Below, in pieces: positions 55,979 through 64,000 of a stretch of DNA of 64,000 nt. Below the pieces are notes generated by a model. The model worked only from the letters and a program-made list of their open reading frames with translations, ran no database searches and was not told the origin of the DNA. The DNA comes from Sporobacter sp963663605. GTDB lineage: Bacteria > Bacillota > Clostridia > Oscillospirales > Oscillospiraceae. Position 1 is the first letter of the stretch; each line of letters opens with the position of its first letter. Where the stretch lies: positions 2,604,001 through 2,668,000 of the forward strand of contig CAXXVF010000002.1 of NCBI GenBank assembly GCA_963663605.2. Direction: 5' to 3'. A program made the position numbers and the translations under genes.

Positions 55979-57211
55979 ATGATAATGAAAAAAGAACAAT
56001 TCGATCTGATAAAAGCACAGCTGAAGCGCCTGATGAGCATCAACGGTTTCTATAAGAAAAAATTCGGAGACCTCGATGTATCGGAGATCAAGACGCAGCA
56101 GGATTTTGAAAAGCTGCCCTTTACCTCAAAGGAAGATCTGCGCGATGCGTATCCCCTGGGCCTTCAGGCCGTCCCGGACGAAGACATCATTCGTATCCAC
56201 TCCTCCTCCGGCACAACCGGTACGCCCGTTATTATACCGTACACGAAGCGGGACGTTGAAGACTGGGCGGTCATGTTTGCGCGTTGTTACGAAATGGCCG
56301 GAATAACCAAAAGTGACCGGGTACACATTACGCCCGGCTATGGCTTGTGGACGGCCGGGATCGGGTTCCAGGCCGGCGTCGAGCGTATCGGGGCCATGGC
56401 GATACCGATGGGGCCCGGAAACACGGATAAGCAGCTTAAAATGATGCAGGACCTGAAAAGCACCGTTTTATGCGCAACGTCGTCTTACGCGCTGCTTCTG
56501 GCCGAGGAGATCGATAAGCGCGGTATTAAAGATAAGATCCATCTTAAAAAAGGCGTGATCGGTTCCGAGAGGTGGGGCGAAAAAATGCGCCGGCGCATTG
56601 CCGACGAGCTGGGCGTGCAATTATATGATATCTACGGCCTGACGGAGATATACGGTCCCGGTATCGGCATCAACTGTCAGATGGAACCGCACATGCATTA
56701 CTGGGACGACTATGTATACTTTGAGATCATCGACCCGAAAACCGGCCGGCTGCTGCCCGACGGCGAGAAAGGCGAACTCGTCATAACGACGCTCAAAAAA
56801 GAGGGCGCGCCGCTCATCCGCTACCGGACGCACGATTTAACCCGTATCATACCGGAAAAATGTTCCTGCGGTTCGTCGTATCCGCGTATCGGTACGATTC
56901 TGGGACGTACGGATGATATGGTCAAGGTCAAAGGCACGATCATTTTCCCCAGTCTGATCGACGAGCTTTTAAAGACGATCAAAGATGTGTCGAGCGAGTA
57001 CCAGGTAATGATCGACCACTTGAACGGAAAAGACATCCTGACGCTTTTTGTGGAAATGGTGCCGGGCACCGATAAGAAGCAGGTGGAGCATGAGCTTAAG
57101 CGTGAGTTTAAAACAAAAATCGGCATAACGGCCGTCATAAAACCTGTGGAGATCGGCGACCTGCCGCGCAGTGAGAAGAAATCCACCCGCATCTATGACA
57201 ATCGCTATTGA
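55979..57211 (+). CDS. paaK: Phenylacetate-CoA ligase family enzyme
   Basis: A 410-residue AMP-forming ligase with the P-loop SSSGTTGTPVIIPY (about residues 75-88), YGLTEIYGPG and the C-terminal subdomain with RTDDMVKVKG. It joins aryl acetates to CoA or, run backwards beside IorAB, makes ATP from aryl-acetyl-CoA. AGAGGGG is 9 bases ahead; it follows iorB by 23 bases. The IorA-IorB-PaaK order is a common pairing. Substrate likely phenyl-, hydroxyphenyl- or indoleacetate. Confidence 0.92.
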   Translation: MIMKKEQFDLIKAQLKRLMSINGFYKKKFGDLDVSEIKTQQDFEKLPFTSKEDLRDAYPLGLQAVPDEDIIRIHSSSGTTGTPVIIPYTKRDVEDWAVMFARCYEMAGITKSDRVHITPGYGLWTAGIGFQAGVERIGAMAIPMGPGNTDKQLKMMQDLKSTVLCATSSYALLLAEEIDKRGIKDKIHLKKGVIGSERWGEKMRRRIADELGVQLYDIYGLTEIYGPGIGINCQMEPHMHYWDDYVYFEIIDPKTGRLLPDGEKGELVITTLKKEGAPLIRYRTHDLTRIIPEKCSCGSSYPRIGTILGRTDDMVKVKGTIIFPSLIDELLKTIKDVSSEYQVMIDHLNGKDILTLFVEMVPGTDKKQVEHELKREFKTKIGITAVIKPVEIGDLPRSEKKSTRIYDNRY

Positions 57212-57382
57212 TACAAAACACAAATAGAAACCTTTGTATCTGGCTCGTTCTTTACCTGTCTATCGAACGCTTACTCCTTGAAATACATCAGTATTACTGC
57301 GTCGAAAGAGTCCGATAGGCAAAAAAATAACTTCGTCAGCTTTCAACGTTTTCTACTTGTGATTAGTATGAGTTTAACGAAC
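57212..57382. other. Intergenic region without a recognisable gene
   Basis: The gap from PaaK to FeoA is 359 bases. Apart from the terminator at its centre, I see no gene, tRNA or clear regulatory site. Confidence 0.5.
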
Positions 57383-57420
57383 AAAGGCAACCGCACGTTT
57401 CAGTGAGGCTGCCTTTTTTG
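57383..57420 (+). terminator. Terminator of the ior/paaK operon
   Basis: An imperfect 14-bp stem (AAAGGCA...TGCCTTT arms) followed by TTTTTTG. Confidence 0.75.
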
Positions 57421-57570
57421 TGACCTGCAAAAAAGCCACTTCAATGTAAACGGTCATCACAAAAGAGTAGGAAAAGGATGAAGGAGTGCGGGTGTGGAGA
57501 GATCGAAAATAAGCGGTATAAAAGTTGTGACGACACAGAAATAATCGTTGCTGAGGTGCTGATCGGCCTT

Positions 57571-57783
57571 TCAAATCATGATGCGATTGACCATTGTTTT
57601 ATCCAGCGCAAACCGGCAGCCCTTTACCTGCAGGATCATGTTGCCGCCTGTCTCGGATATCACTGCAACATGCGATCCGACGACGAAACCCATCTCCGCC
57701 AGATGGCGGCGGATGTCGTCTTTGCCGGTGATTTTTAGGATAGTGTTGATTTCGCCAGGCTTGGCCATTGAAAGAGGCATCAT
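57571..57783 (-). CDS. feoA: FeoA-type small SH3-like iron-transport protein
   Basis: A 70-residue FeoA-domain protein (ILKITGKDDIRRHLAEMGFVVGSHVAVISE). FeoA normally assists the FeoB ferrous-iron permease. No feoB is adjacent: downstream is a 359-base gap and a terminator. AAGGAG precedes the ATG-ATG start, and a dyad resembling a DtxR/IdeR box lies just upstream. It may act alone or with a FeoB elsewhere. Confidence 0.88.
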   Translation of the reverse strand: MMPLSMAKPGEINTILKITGKDDIRRHLAEMGFVVGSHVAVISETGGNMILQVKGCRFALDKTMVNRIMI

Positions 57784-57816
57784 AAGGTCTCCTTAATATG
57801 TAATATTTATATATAC

Positions 57817-57838
57817 AGTTAGTTAGCTTTAACTAACT
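57817..57838. promoter_or_regulatory. Candidate DtxR/IdeR-type iron box
   Basis: A perfect 9-bp inverted repeat (AGTTAGTTA and TAACTAACT) with a 4-base spacer, 34 bases upstream of feoA. The sequence resembles the DtxR-family operator (TTAGGTTAGCCTAACCTAA). Iron control of feoA is a sensible reading. Confidence 0.55.
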
Positions 57839-57885
57839 AAGGACAGTTTAGCACTTCAAGCATTTGCTGTCAATATATTATTTTG

Positions 57886-58551
57886 TTATTCGGATGTTAT
57901 TTCAGCTGCAAGCGTTTGCGCGGGTTTACAAATCAATATCCCAGGCGTCTTATCCGGATGTAGCCAGCGCAGGATTTTAAGTATGTCGTTCGCCGATACG
58001 GCGATACAGCCGGAGGTCGGCCGCGACCCGCAATGCAGGAATATGGCGGAGCCTTTTCCGGGAGAAACGTTTAATGTATTGTATTCAATGACGACGGCAT
58101 ACGCGTAGCTGTCTGGATAGTCCGATAAACGTTCCGCATTTGACCAATCACGCGTATCTGTACCCTCAACCCATGAATTATAGATATTTGATTTCGGATC
58201 GTCCACCCAGAAGCTGTTTTTTGTAACGTGCCGGTACATCATCTTTGTATCCGGTTTTTCCCTGCAGCCAAACGCGTGCCCGAGCGAAAAGTAGCCGGAC
58301 GGCGTACAGCCGTCCCCTTCCTTTTTCACGAACGTGATGCCGTTTTTACCCACATGGGCGCCGACGGCGCCGATTTTTCCAACAAAGCGCCAGATACCGT
58401 TTTTATTTTTTTCATAGCAGCGTAAAACAGCCTTGGAAGCACCGCCCGATACCAGCAGCAGCTGAGATCCGGAGATATCCTTACAGGAAACGCCTGCGCG
58501 TTTTGCCGCGCGTACAAGTTCCGGCGGCTGTTTTCTTAGAATGTGCAGCAT
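57886..58551 (-). CDS. L,D-transpeptidase-family (YkuD-like) protein
   Basis: A 221-residue protein with the catalytic motif FLHCGSRPTSGCIAVS near residue 175, a GCTPSGYFSLGHAFG segment and no clear signal peptide. It belongs to the shorter YkuD-like group (as in ErfK-type or YafK-like proteins). GGAGGAG lies ahead of the start. Likely a cell-wall cross-linking or carboxypeptidase enzyme. The apparent lack of a signal peptide (N-terminus MLHILRKQPPELV) is odd for an extracytoplasmic enzyme. Confidence 0.82.
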   Translation of the reverse strand: MLHILRKQPPELVRAAKRAGVSCKDISGSQLLLVSGGASKAVLRCYEKNKNGIWRFVGKIGAVGAHVGKNGITFVKKEGDGCTPSGYFSLGHAFGCREKPDTKMMYRHVTKNSFWVDDPKSNIYNSWVEGTDTRDWSNAERLSDYPDSYAYAVVIEYNTLNVSPGKGSAIFLHCGSRPTSGCIAVSANDILKILRWLHPDKTPGILICKPAQTLAAEITSE

Positions 58552-58725
58552 GTGATCTCCTCCGACAGCGGCAGTTTAGCCGGCATGGCGGCTATTTACC
58601 GGTTTAATAAAATATATGACGTCTTCGGCAATATATTTCCAAAGGCAAAACCGGTGCAGAACGAGCAGGGAATGAGGCATAAAACAGGTAAAAACCAGTC
58701 CGGTTAGAAATTAATGGCAAACGGT

Positions 58726-58753
58726 TTGTTTTCTTAAACAAATCTGTTATAAT
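58726..58753 (+). promoter_or_regulatory. Promoter for prs
   Basis: TTGTTT (58726-58731), 16 bases, TATAAT (58748-58753), about 47 bases before the start codon. Confidence 0.6.
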
Positions 58754-58800
58754 GAAGCCGTCAAACCGACAGCTGTCATTTGCGAAAGAAGGGGAAAACA

Positions 58801-59760
58801 TTGGTTTCACATGGAAAAGACATCAAAATTTTTGCAGGTAACGCCAATAAGCCTATGGCGGAAAGCATCTGCCGCTATATCGGCATCAGGCTTGGAGATT
58901 CGAATGTCACAAGCTTTTCAGACGGCGAGATCTCAGTGTCGCTTTATGAATCCGTAAGGGGTTCGGACGTCTTCATCATCCAGTCCACGTGCGGGCCTGT
59001 CAACGACCACCTGATGGAGCTTCTAATCATGGTGGATGCCTGCAAACGCGCGTCAGCAGGCCGAATCACGGCGGTCGTGCCGTATTTCGGATACGCACGA
59101 CAGGACAGAAAAGCAAAAGCAAGAGACCCTATATCCGCTAAGCTCGTTGCAAATTTGATCACTTCGGCCGGCGCCGACCGTGTTCTGACGATGGATTTGC
59201 ACGCTTCGCAGATACAGGGCTTTTTTGATATCCCGGTTGATAACCTTTTGGCCAGCCCGCTTTTTTCCGAGTATTACCTTAAAAAGTTCGGCGAAGGTTC
59301 AGAGGATGTGGTTGTCGTTTCCCCGGATGTCGGTTCGGTATCCAGAGCACGTACGTTTGCGCACAAAATGGGCGTGGGTCTTGCAATTATCGATAAGCGC
59401 CGCGAAAAGGCCAATCAGTCCGAGGTGATGAATATCATCGGCTCGGTCGAGGGCAAAAACGTCATTTTATATGACGATATGGTCGATACGGCCGGGAGCC
59501 TGTGCGGGGCGGCGAAAGCGCTGGTGGATATAGGGAAAGCCAACGACATTTATGCATGTGCGTCGCATGGCGTCCTTTCCGGTCAGGCGATAGGCAGGAT
59601 TAACGACAGCTATATAAAGGAACTTGTTTTCACTGATACCATCCCGTATCCCGGTGACGTTCCGAGCTCAAAAATCAAATACCTTTCCGCAGCGCCGTTG
59701 TTTGCCGAAGCTATAGAGCGCGTTTACGAGGAAGTCTCAATTTCAACGCTTTTCAGATAA
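58801..59760 (+). CDS. prs: Ribose-phosphate pyrophosphokinase
   Basis: A 319-residue PRPP synthetase. Motifs: SFSDGEISV, PYFGYARQDRKAKARDPISAK (ATP and catalytic flap; first 20 or so residues quoted by key parts), DLHASQIQGFFD and the PRPP loop ILYDDMVDTAGS. TTG at 58801 is chosen because GGGG lies 7 bases ahead and the length then matches the family (about 317); an in-frame TTG at 58780 has no site. Followed 21 bases later by pth. Confidence 0.93.
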   Translation: MVSHGKDIKIFAGNANKPMAESICRYIGIRLGDSNVTSFSDGEISVSLYESVRGSDVFIIQSTCGPVNDHLMELLIMVDACKRASAGRITAVVPYFGYARQDRKAKARDPISAKLVANLITSAGADRVLTMDLHASQIQGFFDIPVDNLLASPLFSEYYLKKFGEGSEDVVVVSPDVGSVSRARTFAHKMGVGLAIIDKRREKANQSEVMNIIGSVEGKNVILYDDMVDTAGSLCGAAKALVDIGKANDIYACASHGVLSGQAIGRINDSYIKELVFTDTIPYPGDVPSSKIKYLSAAPLFAEAIERVYEEVSISTLFR

Positions 59761-59781
59761 TACGATTAAGTCAGGTGCGAT

Positions 59782-60372
59782 ATGTTGTTTTGGAAAAAGT
59801 CCGGATCCGTATCGTGGATCGTCGTCTTTTTAGGCAATCCCGGTGTGAAATATGCGCGTACCCGACATAATGCCGGCTTTATAGCGGCCGGCCGTCTGGA
59901 GAAAGACGCCGGAATCAGGATTAACCGTCTTAAGTTCAAGGCGCTCACGGCCGTCGGCGATTTCGGCGGCTGTAAGGTCTTGTTCATGAAACCTCAAACG
60001 TATATGAATTTAAGCGGCGACGCGGTTTTGCAGGCAATGCGGTTTTACAAAGTCCCGCTTGAACGCATTATTGTCATTTCAGACGATACGGCTTTGCCGA
60101 TCGGCAAAATACGTATCCGCCGCAGCGGGAGCGCCGGCGGGCAGAAGGGTCTGGCCGATGTTATAAAAAAATGCGGCGGTGAAAGTTTCCCGAGAATAAG
60201 GATCGGCGTCGGCGGACCGCCGCACGCGGATTACGATATGGCCGACTGGGTCCTTTCCGCGTTTACAGACAAAGAAGCGGCCGAGATAAATGATGCGGCC
60301 CGGAAAGCGCTGGACGCCGCCGAACTGATCGTTAGTTCCGGCATCGACAAGGCAATGAACGCATTTAATTAA
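59782..60372 (+). CDS. pth: Peptidyl-tRNA hydrolase
   Basis: A 196-residue Pth. Active-site residues: Asn in GNPGVKYARTRHN, His in RHNAGF, Asn in TYMNLSG and Asp in SDDTALP. A short N-terminal extension (MLFWKKSGSVSW) precedes the usual start of the fold. Cotranscribed with prs, a frequent Firmicute pairing. It releases peptides from peptidyl-tRNA dropped by ribosomes. Confidence 0.94.
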   Translation: MLFWKKSGSVSWIVVFLGNPGVKYARTRHNAGFIAAGRLEKDAGIRINRLKFKALTAVGDFGGCKVLFMKPQTYMNLSGDAVLQAMRFYKVPLERIIVISDDTALPIGKIRIRRSGSAGGQKGLADVIKKCGGESFPRIRIGVGGPPHADYDMADWVLSAFTDKEAAEINDAARKALDAAELIVSSGIDKAMNAFN

Positions 60373-60382
60373 ACGAATAAAC

Positions 60383-60416
60383 AAAACGGCTGCCGCATAT
60401 TGCGGCAGCCGTTTTA
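60383..60416. terminator. Bidirectional terminator
   Basis: A perfect 15-bp stem (60383-60397 with 60401-60415) with A4/T4 ends and a 3-base loop, between convergent pth and the SleB-like gene. Confidence 0.92.
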
Positions 60417-60434
60417 GTTCATGCTTGATTTCAT

Positions 60435-61109
60435 TCAGGAACAAAACCGGTGATTCCCGATCGTACATAAAACAGGACGGGACCATATCCAGCTGCTTGT
60501 GGCGGTTGCCGGATTAAAATAATAGATAGCCCCGCCGGAGGGATCCCAGCCGTTTATGGCGTCCCGGGCCGCGTTATAGGCGCTTGAGGAGACGGCGGCG
60601 TAAAACTGCCCGTCGGAAAGGCACGTGAACGCGCCGTTTTGATAAATGACGCCCGAGATCGTATTCGGGAAAGACGGATGCTTTGTCCGGTTCAAGACGA
60701 CGGCGCCGACGGCGACCTGTCCGCTGTATGGTTCGCCGCACGACTCCGCCGAAATCAGGCGCGCGAGCAGCTCAATATCATTTGACCGGGAGGTCGCGCC
60801 CTCGGATTCGTTGATGCCGATAGCGGCCAGTGTGTTTTTGCCGACGATCCCGTCGACAGCGAGATCGTTTTTCCGCTGAAAATATTTGACGGCGGTTTCT
60901 GTCCTGCTGCCGAATATCCCGTCAACGCTGTCGAAGTAATAACCCCAGTCCGAAAGCCGCTGCTGTATCTTAGTGACGACGGAACCGGACGAGCCTCTCC
61001 TGTAAGTGGCTGCGGAGGCGCTCTGCGCGCACTGAATAAAGGAAATGATCATGATATTGATGATAAAGATGACCGTAAGCGACAGGATGAGCTTTCTTTT
61101 ATTATGCAA
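60435..61109 (-). CDS. SleB-type cell-wall hydrolase with peptidoglycan-binding domain
   Basis: A 224-residue exported protein: signal/anchor (about 5-30), peptidoglycan-binding domain 1 (about 38-98; GSVVTKIQQRLSDWGYY, GIFGSRTETAVKYFQ), then a Hydrolase_2/SleB domain (about 110-224; RLISAESCGEPYSGQVAVGAV, with catalytic Glu). SleB-type enzymes digest spore cortex during germination or act on vegetative wall. The start is TTG at 61109 behind GGAG. A small 7-bp GC hairpin at 61165-61181 lies upstream. Confidence 0.9.
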   Translation of the reverse strand: MHNKRKLILSLTVIFIINIMIISFIQCAQSASAATYRRGSSGSVVTKIQQRLSDWGYYFDSVDGIFGSRTETAVKYFQRKNDLAVDGIVGKNTLAAIGINESEGATSRSNDIELLARLISAESCGEPYSGQVAVGAVVLNRTKHPSFPNTISGVIYQNGAFTCLSDGQFYAAVSSSAYNAARDAINGWDPSGGAIYYFNPATATSSWIWSRPVLCTIGNHRFCS

Positions 61110-61284
61110 AATAAAGACTCCTTCATATGGGCATCAAGAGGTTTGATTCCAGTTGCTTAAAGCGGCGGGTGGTTCACCCGCGTTTCAGGCAGATTACCGC
61201 TATTATTCAGTATGCCTGTACATATATTGTACGAAAGGGCAGTTACTGTTATGTGATGTAAATTTTGTCGGCTGCCGGAAATGC

Positions 61285-61319
61285 TGAAAAAAACGTCAAC
61301 GGCGGTAAACCGTTGACGT
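61285..61319 (-). terminator. Terminator of thrS
   Basis: A perfect 10-bp stem (61293-61302 with 61310-61319) followed on the minus strand by a T-run (complement of 61286-61293). Confidence 0.85.
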
Positions 61320-61336
61320 CTCCGATTTTGAGTGTT

Positions 61337-63088
61337 TTAATAAGTGCGCGAAATCTTTTCCTGCGTAATGCCCGCGATGAAGTCGTCCAGATCCATAGCG
61401 CCCTGATCGCCCTCTGCGCGCTTTCTGACCGTTACGGTCCCGTTTTCGGCTTCTTTGTCGCCCAGTACCAGCATGTAAGGTACTTTCTGCAGCTGGGCTT
61501 CGCGGATTTTGTAGCCGATCTTCTCGCTCCTGAAATCAGTTTCCACCCTGAACCCGGCGTCTTTCAGTTTGGCGGCGGCCGCCTCGGCGTAATCACGGCT
61601 TCGGTCGGTGATCGGCAGAACCATGACCTGCACAGGCGCGAGCCACAGCGGGAAAGCGCCGGCGAAGTGCTCTGTCAGGATTCCTATAAAGCGTTCGATG
61701 GAACCGTAGGCCACCGTGTGTATCATGATCGGGCGGTGCTTTGCCCCGTCAGTGCCGGTGTATTCCAGATCGAAACGCTCCGGCATCTGGAAATCCAGCT
61801 GGATGGTGCCGCATTGCCAGGTGCGCCCGATGGCGTCCTCCAGGTGGAAATCGATCTTCGGGCCGTAAAACGCGCCGTCTCCGGGATTTATAACATATTC
61901 TTTCCCGTTTTTATCCAGTACGTCTTTGAGGATGTTTTCGCTGTACGTGCGCATTTCGTCGTTGCCGATGAAGTCTTCCGGACAGGTCGACAATTCGATA
62001 TGGTAACTGAACCCGAAGAGCTTATAGACTTTGTCTATCTTTGTGATAACACCCAGGATTTCGTCATGCGTCTGTTCTTCCGTCATAAAAATATGGGCGT
62101 CGTCCTGCGTGAAGGCGCGTACGCGCATAAGGCCGTGGAGCGCTCCCGACAGCTCGTGGCGGTGAACAAGGCCAAGCTCGCCTACGCGCATCGGCAGGTC
62201 CTTATATGACCACATGCGCCGCTTATATGCCAGCATGCCGCCGGGACAGTTCATCGGCTTGACGGCGTAATCGCCGTCGTCGATTTTTGTGAAGTACATA
62301 TTTTCCTTATAATGGTCCCAGTGGCCGCTTCGATGCCAGAGCTCCTCGTTGAGTATGATCGGCGTCTTGATTTCCTGATATCCGCATTCCTGATGGAGCT
62401 GGCGCCAATAGCTTTCCAGTTCGTTTCGGATGACCATGCCTTTCGGGAAAAAGAAAGGAAAACCGGGACCTTCGTCAAACAGTGCGAAAAGGTCGAGTTC
62501 GCGGCCCAGCTTTCTGTGGTCTCGCCGTTTTGCTTCTTCAATACGCTCCAGATAGGCGTCCAGCTCATCTTTTTTCATGAAGCAGGTGCCATAGATGCGC
62601 TGAAGCATCTTATTGCTGGAATCTCCGCGCCAATATGCGCCGGTACAGCTTGTCAGCTTCATGGCGTTGGCTTTGACTCTGCCTGTTGAGTCCAGATGCG
62701 GACCGGCACACAGGTCAACGAACTCGCCCTGCCGGTAGAAGCTGATGACGGCGTCTTCGGGCAGATCGCGGATCAGTTCCACTTTATACGGCTCGTCGCG
62801 TTCGGCCATAAACGCAATGGCGTCTTCCCGGGCCAGCTCAAAACGTTCGAGCGCAAGCTTTTCCTTGATGATTTTTTTCATTTCGCTTTCAAGGCTTTCA
62901 AGCGTTTCCGGCGTGAAGGCTTCTTCCGTGTCAAAATCATAGTAAAAGCCGTCCGCTATAGCCGGCCCTATAGCGAGCTTGGTTTTTGGGAACAGGCGTT
63001 TGACGGCCTGGGCCAGAATATGTGATGTCGTGTGACGGCATGCTTTTTTATAATTTTCATTTTCAAATGTATATTGATTATCGGACAC
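61337..63088 (-). CDS. thrS: Threonyl-tRNA synthetase lacking the TGS domain
   Basis: A 583-residue class II synthetase. It begins directly in the N2 editing domain (HTTSHILAQAVKRLFP; HxxxH and later Cys editing residues), then the catalytic core (motif 2 region RHELSGALHGLMRVRAF; zinc ligand Cys in MNCPGGM) and the C-terminal anticodon-binding domain (PVQVMVLPITDRS). The usual bacterial enzyme is about 640 residues with an N-terminal TGS domain, absent here. GTG at 63088 is chosen because AGGAG lies 9 bases ahead; the in-frame ATG at 63097 abuts that site. No T-box leader is seen. Confidence 0.93.
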   Translation of the reverse strand: MSDNQYTFENENYKKACRHTTSHILAQAVKRLFPKTKLAIGPAIADGFYYDFDTEEAFTPETLESLESEMKKIIKEKLALERFELAREDAIAFMAERDEPYKVELIRDLPEDAVISFYRQGEFVDLCAGPHLDSTGRVKANAMKLTSCTGAYWRGDSSNKMLQRIYGTCFMKKDELDAYLERIEEAKRRDHRKLGRELDLFALFDEGPGFPFFFPKGMVIRNELESYWRQLHQECGYQEIKTPIILNEELWHRSGHWDHYKENMYFTKIDDGDYAVKPMNCPGGMLAYKRRMWSYKDLPMRVGELGLVHRHELSGALHGLMRVRAFTQDDAHIFMTEEQTHDEILGVITKIDKVYKLFGFSYHIELSTCPEDFIGNDEMRTYSENILKDVLDKNGKEYVINPGDGAFYGPKIDFHLEDAIGRTWQCGTIQLDFQMPERFDLEYTGTDGAKHRPIMIHTVAYGSIERFIGILTEHFAGAFPLWLAPVQVMVLPITDRSRDYAEAAAAKLKDAGFRVETDFRSEKIGYKIREAQLQKVPYMLVLGDKEAENGTVTVRKRAEGDQGAMDLDDFIAGITQEKISRTY

Positions 63089-63297
63089 GCGTATCATCTC
63101 CTATAAATCCATAAATTATCATGATAACGCCGCACTGTCAAGCAAACAAAATAACAAGGCGGATTTTAATTGAGTTATACCGGCTTTTATAAAAATGTTT
63201 CAATTTTATTCATGTATTGGACATAAACACGTTTTATTATAAAAGCACCAAAAAGCTGTAAATATAAGATATATTTATTAACCAGGAGGAATTCTAT

Positions 63298-64000
63298 ATG
63301 TATAATGATGACGAAAGGAAAACCGGAGAGTTTGTAAACGGCGTCCCGTCATCTGAGGACCTGAATGCCACCGATAATGATACGCCCGCCGCGCCGTACG
63401 TCGGGAGTCAGCCGGGTGCGCCTGCCTCAAAACCAGCCAGTGAAGTAAAACCCAATTCGTATTATGAACCGTGGCAGCAGCCGGTATATCGCGCCCCCGG
63501 ACAGGAGTTCTCACCGGGACTCAATACAGGCGGGCACAACACTTACCAGAGGAGCGCCCAGACGCCTCCGCCTCCGCCTCCACCGCCCGCCAAGAAACAA
63601 AAAAGCGCGTTTGGAGGCTTTGTGAAAGCGGTCTGTCTTGTTTTGGTATGCGTACTGGCCAGCACCGGAGCGACATACGGCGTATTGCAGTATGATAAGT
63701 ATTATGGTGAACAAGAAAACGTCAATCAGGTGATACTCGGCTCCGAGCAGTCCGACGAAACATCCGGCGACGTATCGGCAGCCGAAGAAGCGGACAATTC
63801 GCCCGCGGCGACAGGCTTGACATCGTCCGGCAAAGAGATGTCGGCCGAGGACATATATACGATGGCCGTGGAACAGGTCGTCGGCGTCAACTCTGAGACG
63901 AAGACGAACGTGTTCGGCCAGCTGACGACATCGGCAGTTTCCGGTTCGGGGTTTATTATCTCGGAGGACGGCTATATCGTGACAAATTATCATGTTATAG
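63298..64000 (+). CDS. HtrA/DegP-family serine protease, N-terminal part (cut by window end)
   Basis: The first 234 residues of a membrane-anchored S1C protease, running off the window. A Pro/Gln/Ser-rich cytoplasmic N-terminus (1-100, with a run of prolines near 85-95) is followed by a single membrane helix (about 108-128; VKAVCLVLVCVLASTGATYG), an acidic linker and the start of the trypsin-like domain with the catalytic His in GSGFIISEDGYIVTNYH. CAGGAGG lies 8 bases before the start. Divergent from thrS. It degrades misfolded envelope proteins. Confidence 0.9.
   Translation, partial: MYNDDERKTGEFVNGVPSSEDLNATDNDTPAAPYVGSQPGAPASKPASEVKPNSYYEPWQQPVYRAPGQEFSPGLNTGGHNTYQRSAQTPPPPPPPPAKKQKSAFGGFVKAVCLVLVCVLASTGATYGVLQYDKYYGEQENVNQVILGSEQSDETSGDVSAAEEADNSPAATGLTSSGKEMSAEDIYTMAVEQVVGVNSETKTNVFGQLTTSAVSGSGFIISEDGYIVTNYHVI

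Noticed and set aside
61265..62209. 314-residue open frame on the plus strand
   Set aside because: Antisense to thrS and runs through its terminator; no domain or translation signal.
63089..63297. T-box riboswitch upstream of thrS
   Set aside because: No T-box consensus (GGTGGnACCGCG on the minus strand) and the space is short and shared with the htrA promoter.

Overview
The window looks like a chromosomal segment of a strictly anaerobic, spore-forming Clostridia member, probably Oscillospiraceae-like. Evidence seen directly: an alpha/beta-type small acid-soluble spore protein, a SleB-type cell-wall hydrolase, an NAD-linked multimeric [FeFe]-hydrogenase, an aldehyde:ferredoxin oxidoreductase, an indolepyruvate:ferredoxin oxidoreductase and a glycyl-radical enzyme, with typical Firmicute Shine-Dalgarno sites. 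Codon use is GC-rich except in the first ~0.7 kb, which is AT-rich and may be foreign. Aromatic-degrading genera such as Sporobacter or Papillibacter would fit, but that is a guess. There is no rRNA, intact tRNA, CRISPR array or recognisable insertion sequence.

Layout. (1) 0-1.2 kb: a small exported protein, a tRNA-3'-end-like remnant, and a spore-protein gene that appears to start with ACG. (2) 1.4-7.1 kb: a three-gene [FeFe]-hydrogenase operon whose flavin subunit is fused to a glutamate-synthase-beta-like NAD(P)H module; then an orphan response regulator. (3) 8.0-10.9 kb (minus strand): aldehyde ferredoxin oxidoreductase with its own MoaD-like sulfur carrier and E1-like activator. (4) 11-19.2 kb: a LysR regulator divergent from an alcohol dehydrogenase plus SDR, then an AraC regulator divergent from a polyol-dehydrogenase/split-transketolase/SDR operon. 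(5) 19.3-27.8 kb: a fused CoA-transferase, an lpdD-lpdB-lpdC-like set (gallate-type prenyl-FMN decarboxylase), a molybdenum hydroxylase and an aryl-alcohol-type dehydrogenase. (6) 27.9-35.8 kb: a LysR regulator, a beta-keto acid cleavage enzyme, a 3-hydroxyacyl-CoA-dehydrogenase-family protein, a cupin, a second fused CoA-transferase, and a glycyl-radical enzyme with no activase in the window. (7) 35.8-42.7 kb: a PucR-type regulator divergent from a complete Liv-type ABC transporter. (8) 42.9-64 kb: mostly housekeeping, cell-wall and stress genes (NlpC/P60, CysK, two L,D-transpeptidases, Prs, Pth, SleB, ThrS, HtrA), interrupted by an IorA-IorB-PaaK operon for aryl-pyruvate oxidation.

How the genes could work together (inference). 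Regions 3-7 form a ~35 kb aromatic/polyphenol catabolic island with four or five local regulators. The best-supported steps are decarboxylation of a hydroxybenzoate such as gallate (LpdBCD), and a lower pathway resembling phloroglucinol degradation: ring reduction by an SDR, hydrolytic ring opening (the cupin is a candidate), oxidation of 3-hydroxy-5-oxohexanoate (HAD-family enzyme), acetyl-CoA-dependent cleavage of triacetate (BKACE) and CoA transfer to acetoacetate. The molybdenum hydroxylase, tungsten/molybdenum AOR and alcohol dehydrogenases would handle aldehyde, alcohol and acid side groups. The hydrogenase would dispose of reducing equivalents. The Liv-type transporter next to the PucR regulator may import the aromatic substrate. 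No pyrogallol-phloroglucinol transhydroxylase is visible, and the role of the glycyl-radical enzyme is open.
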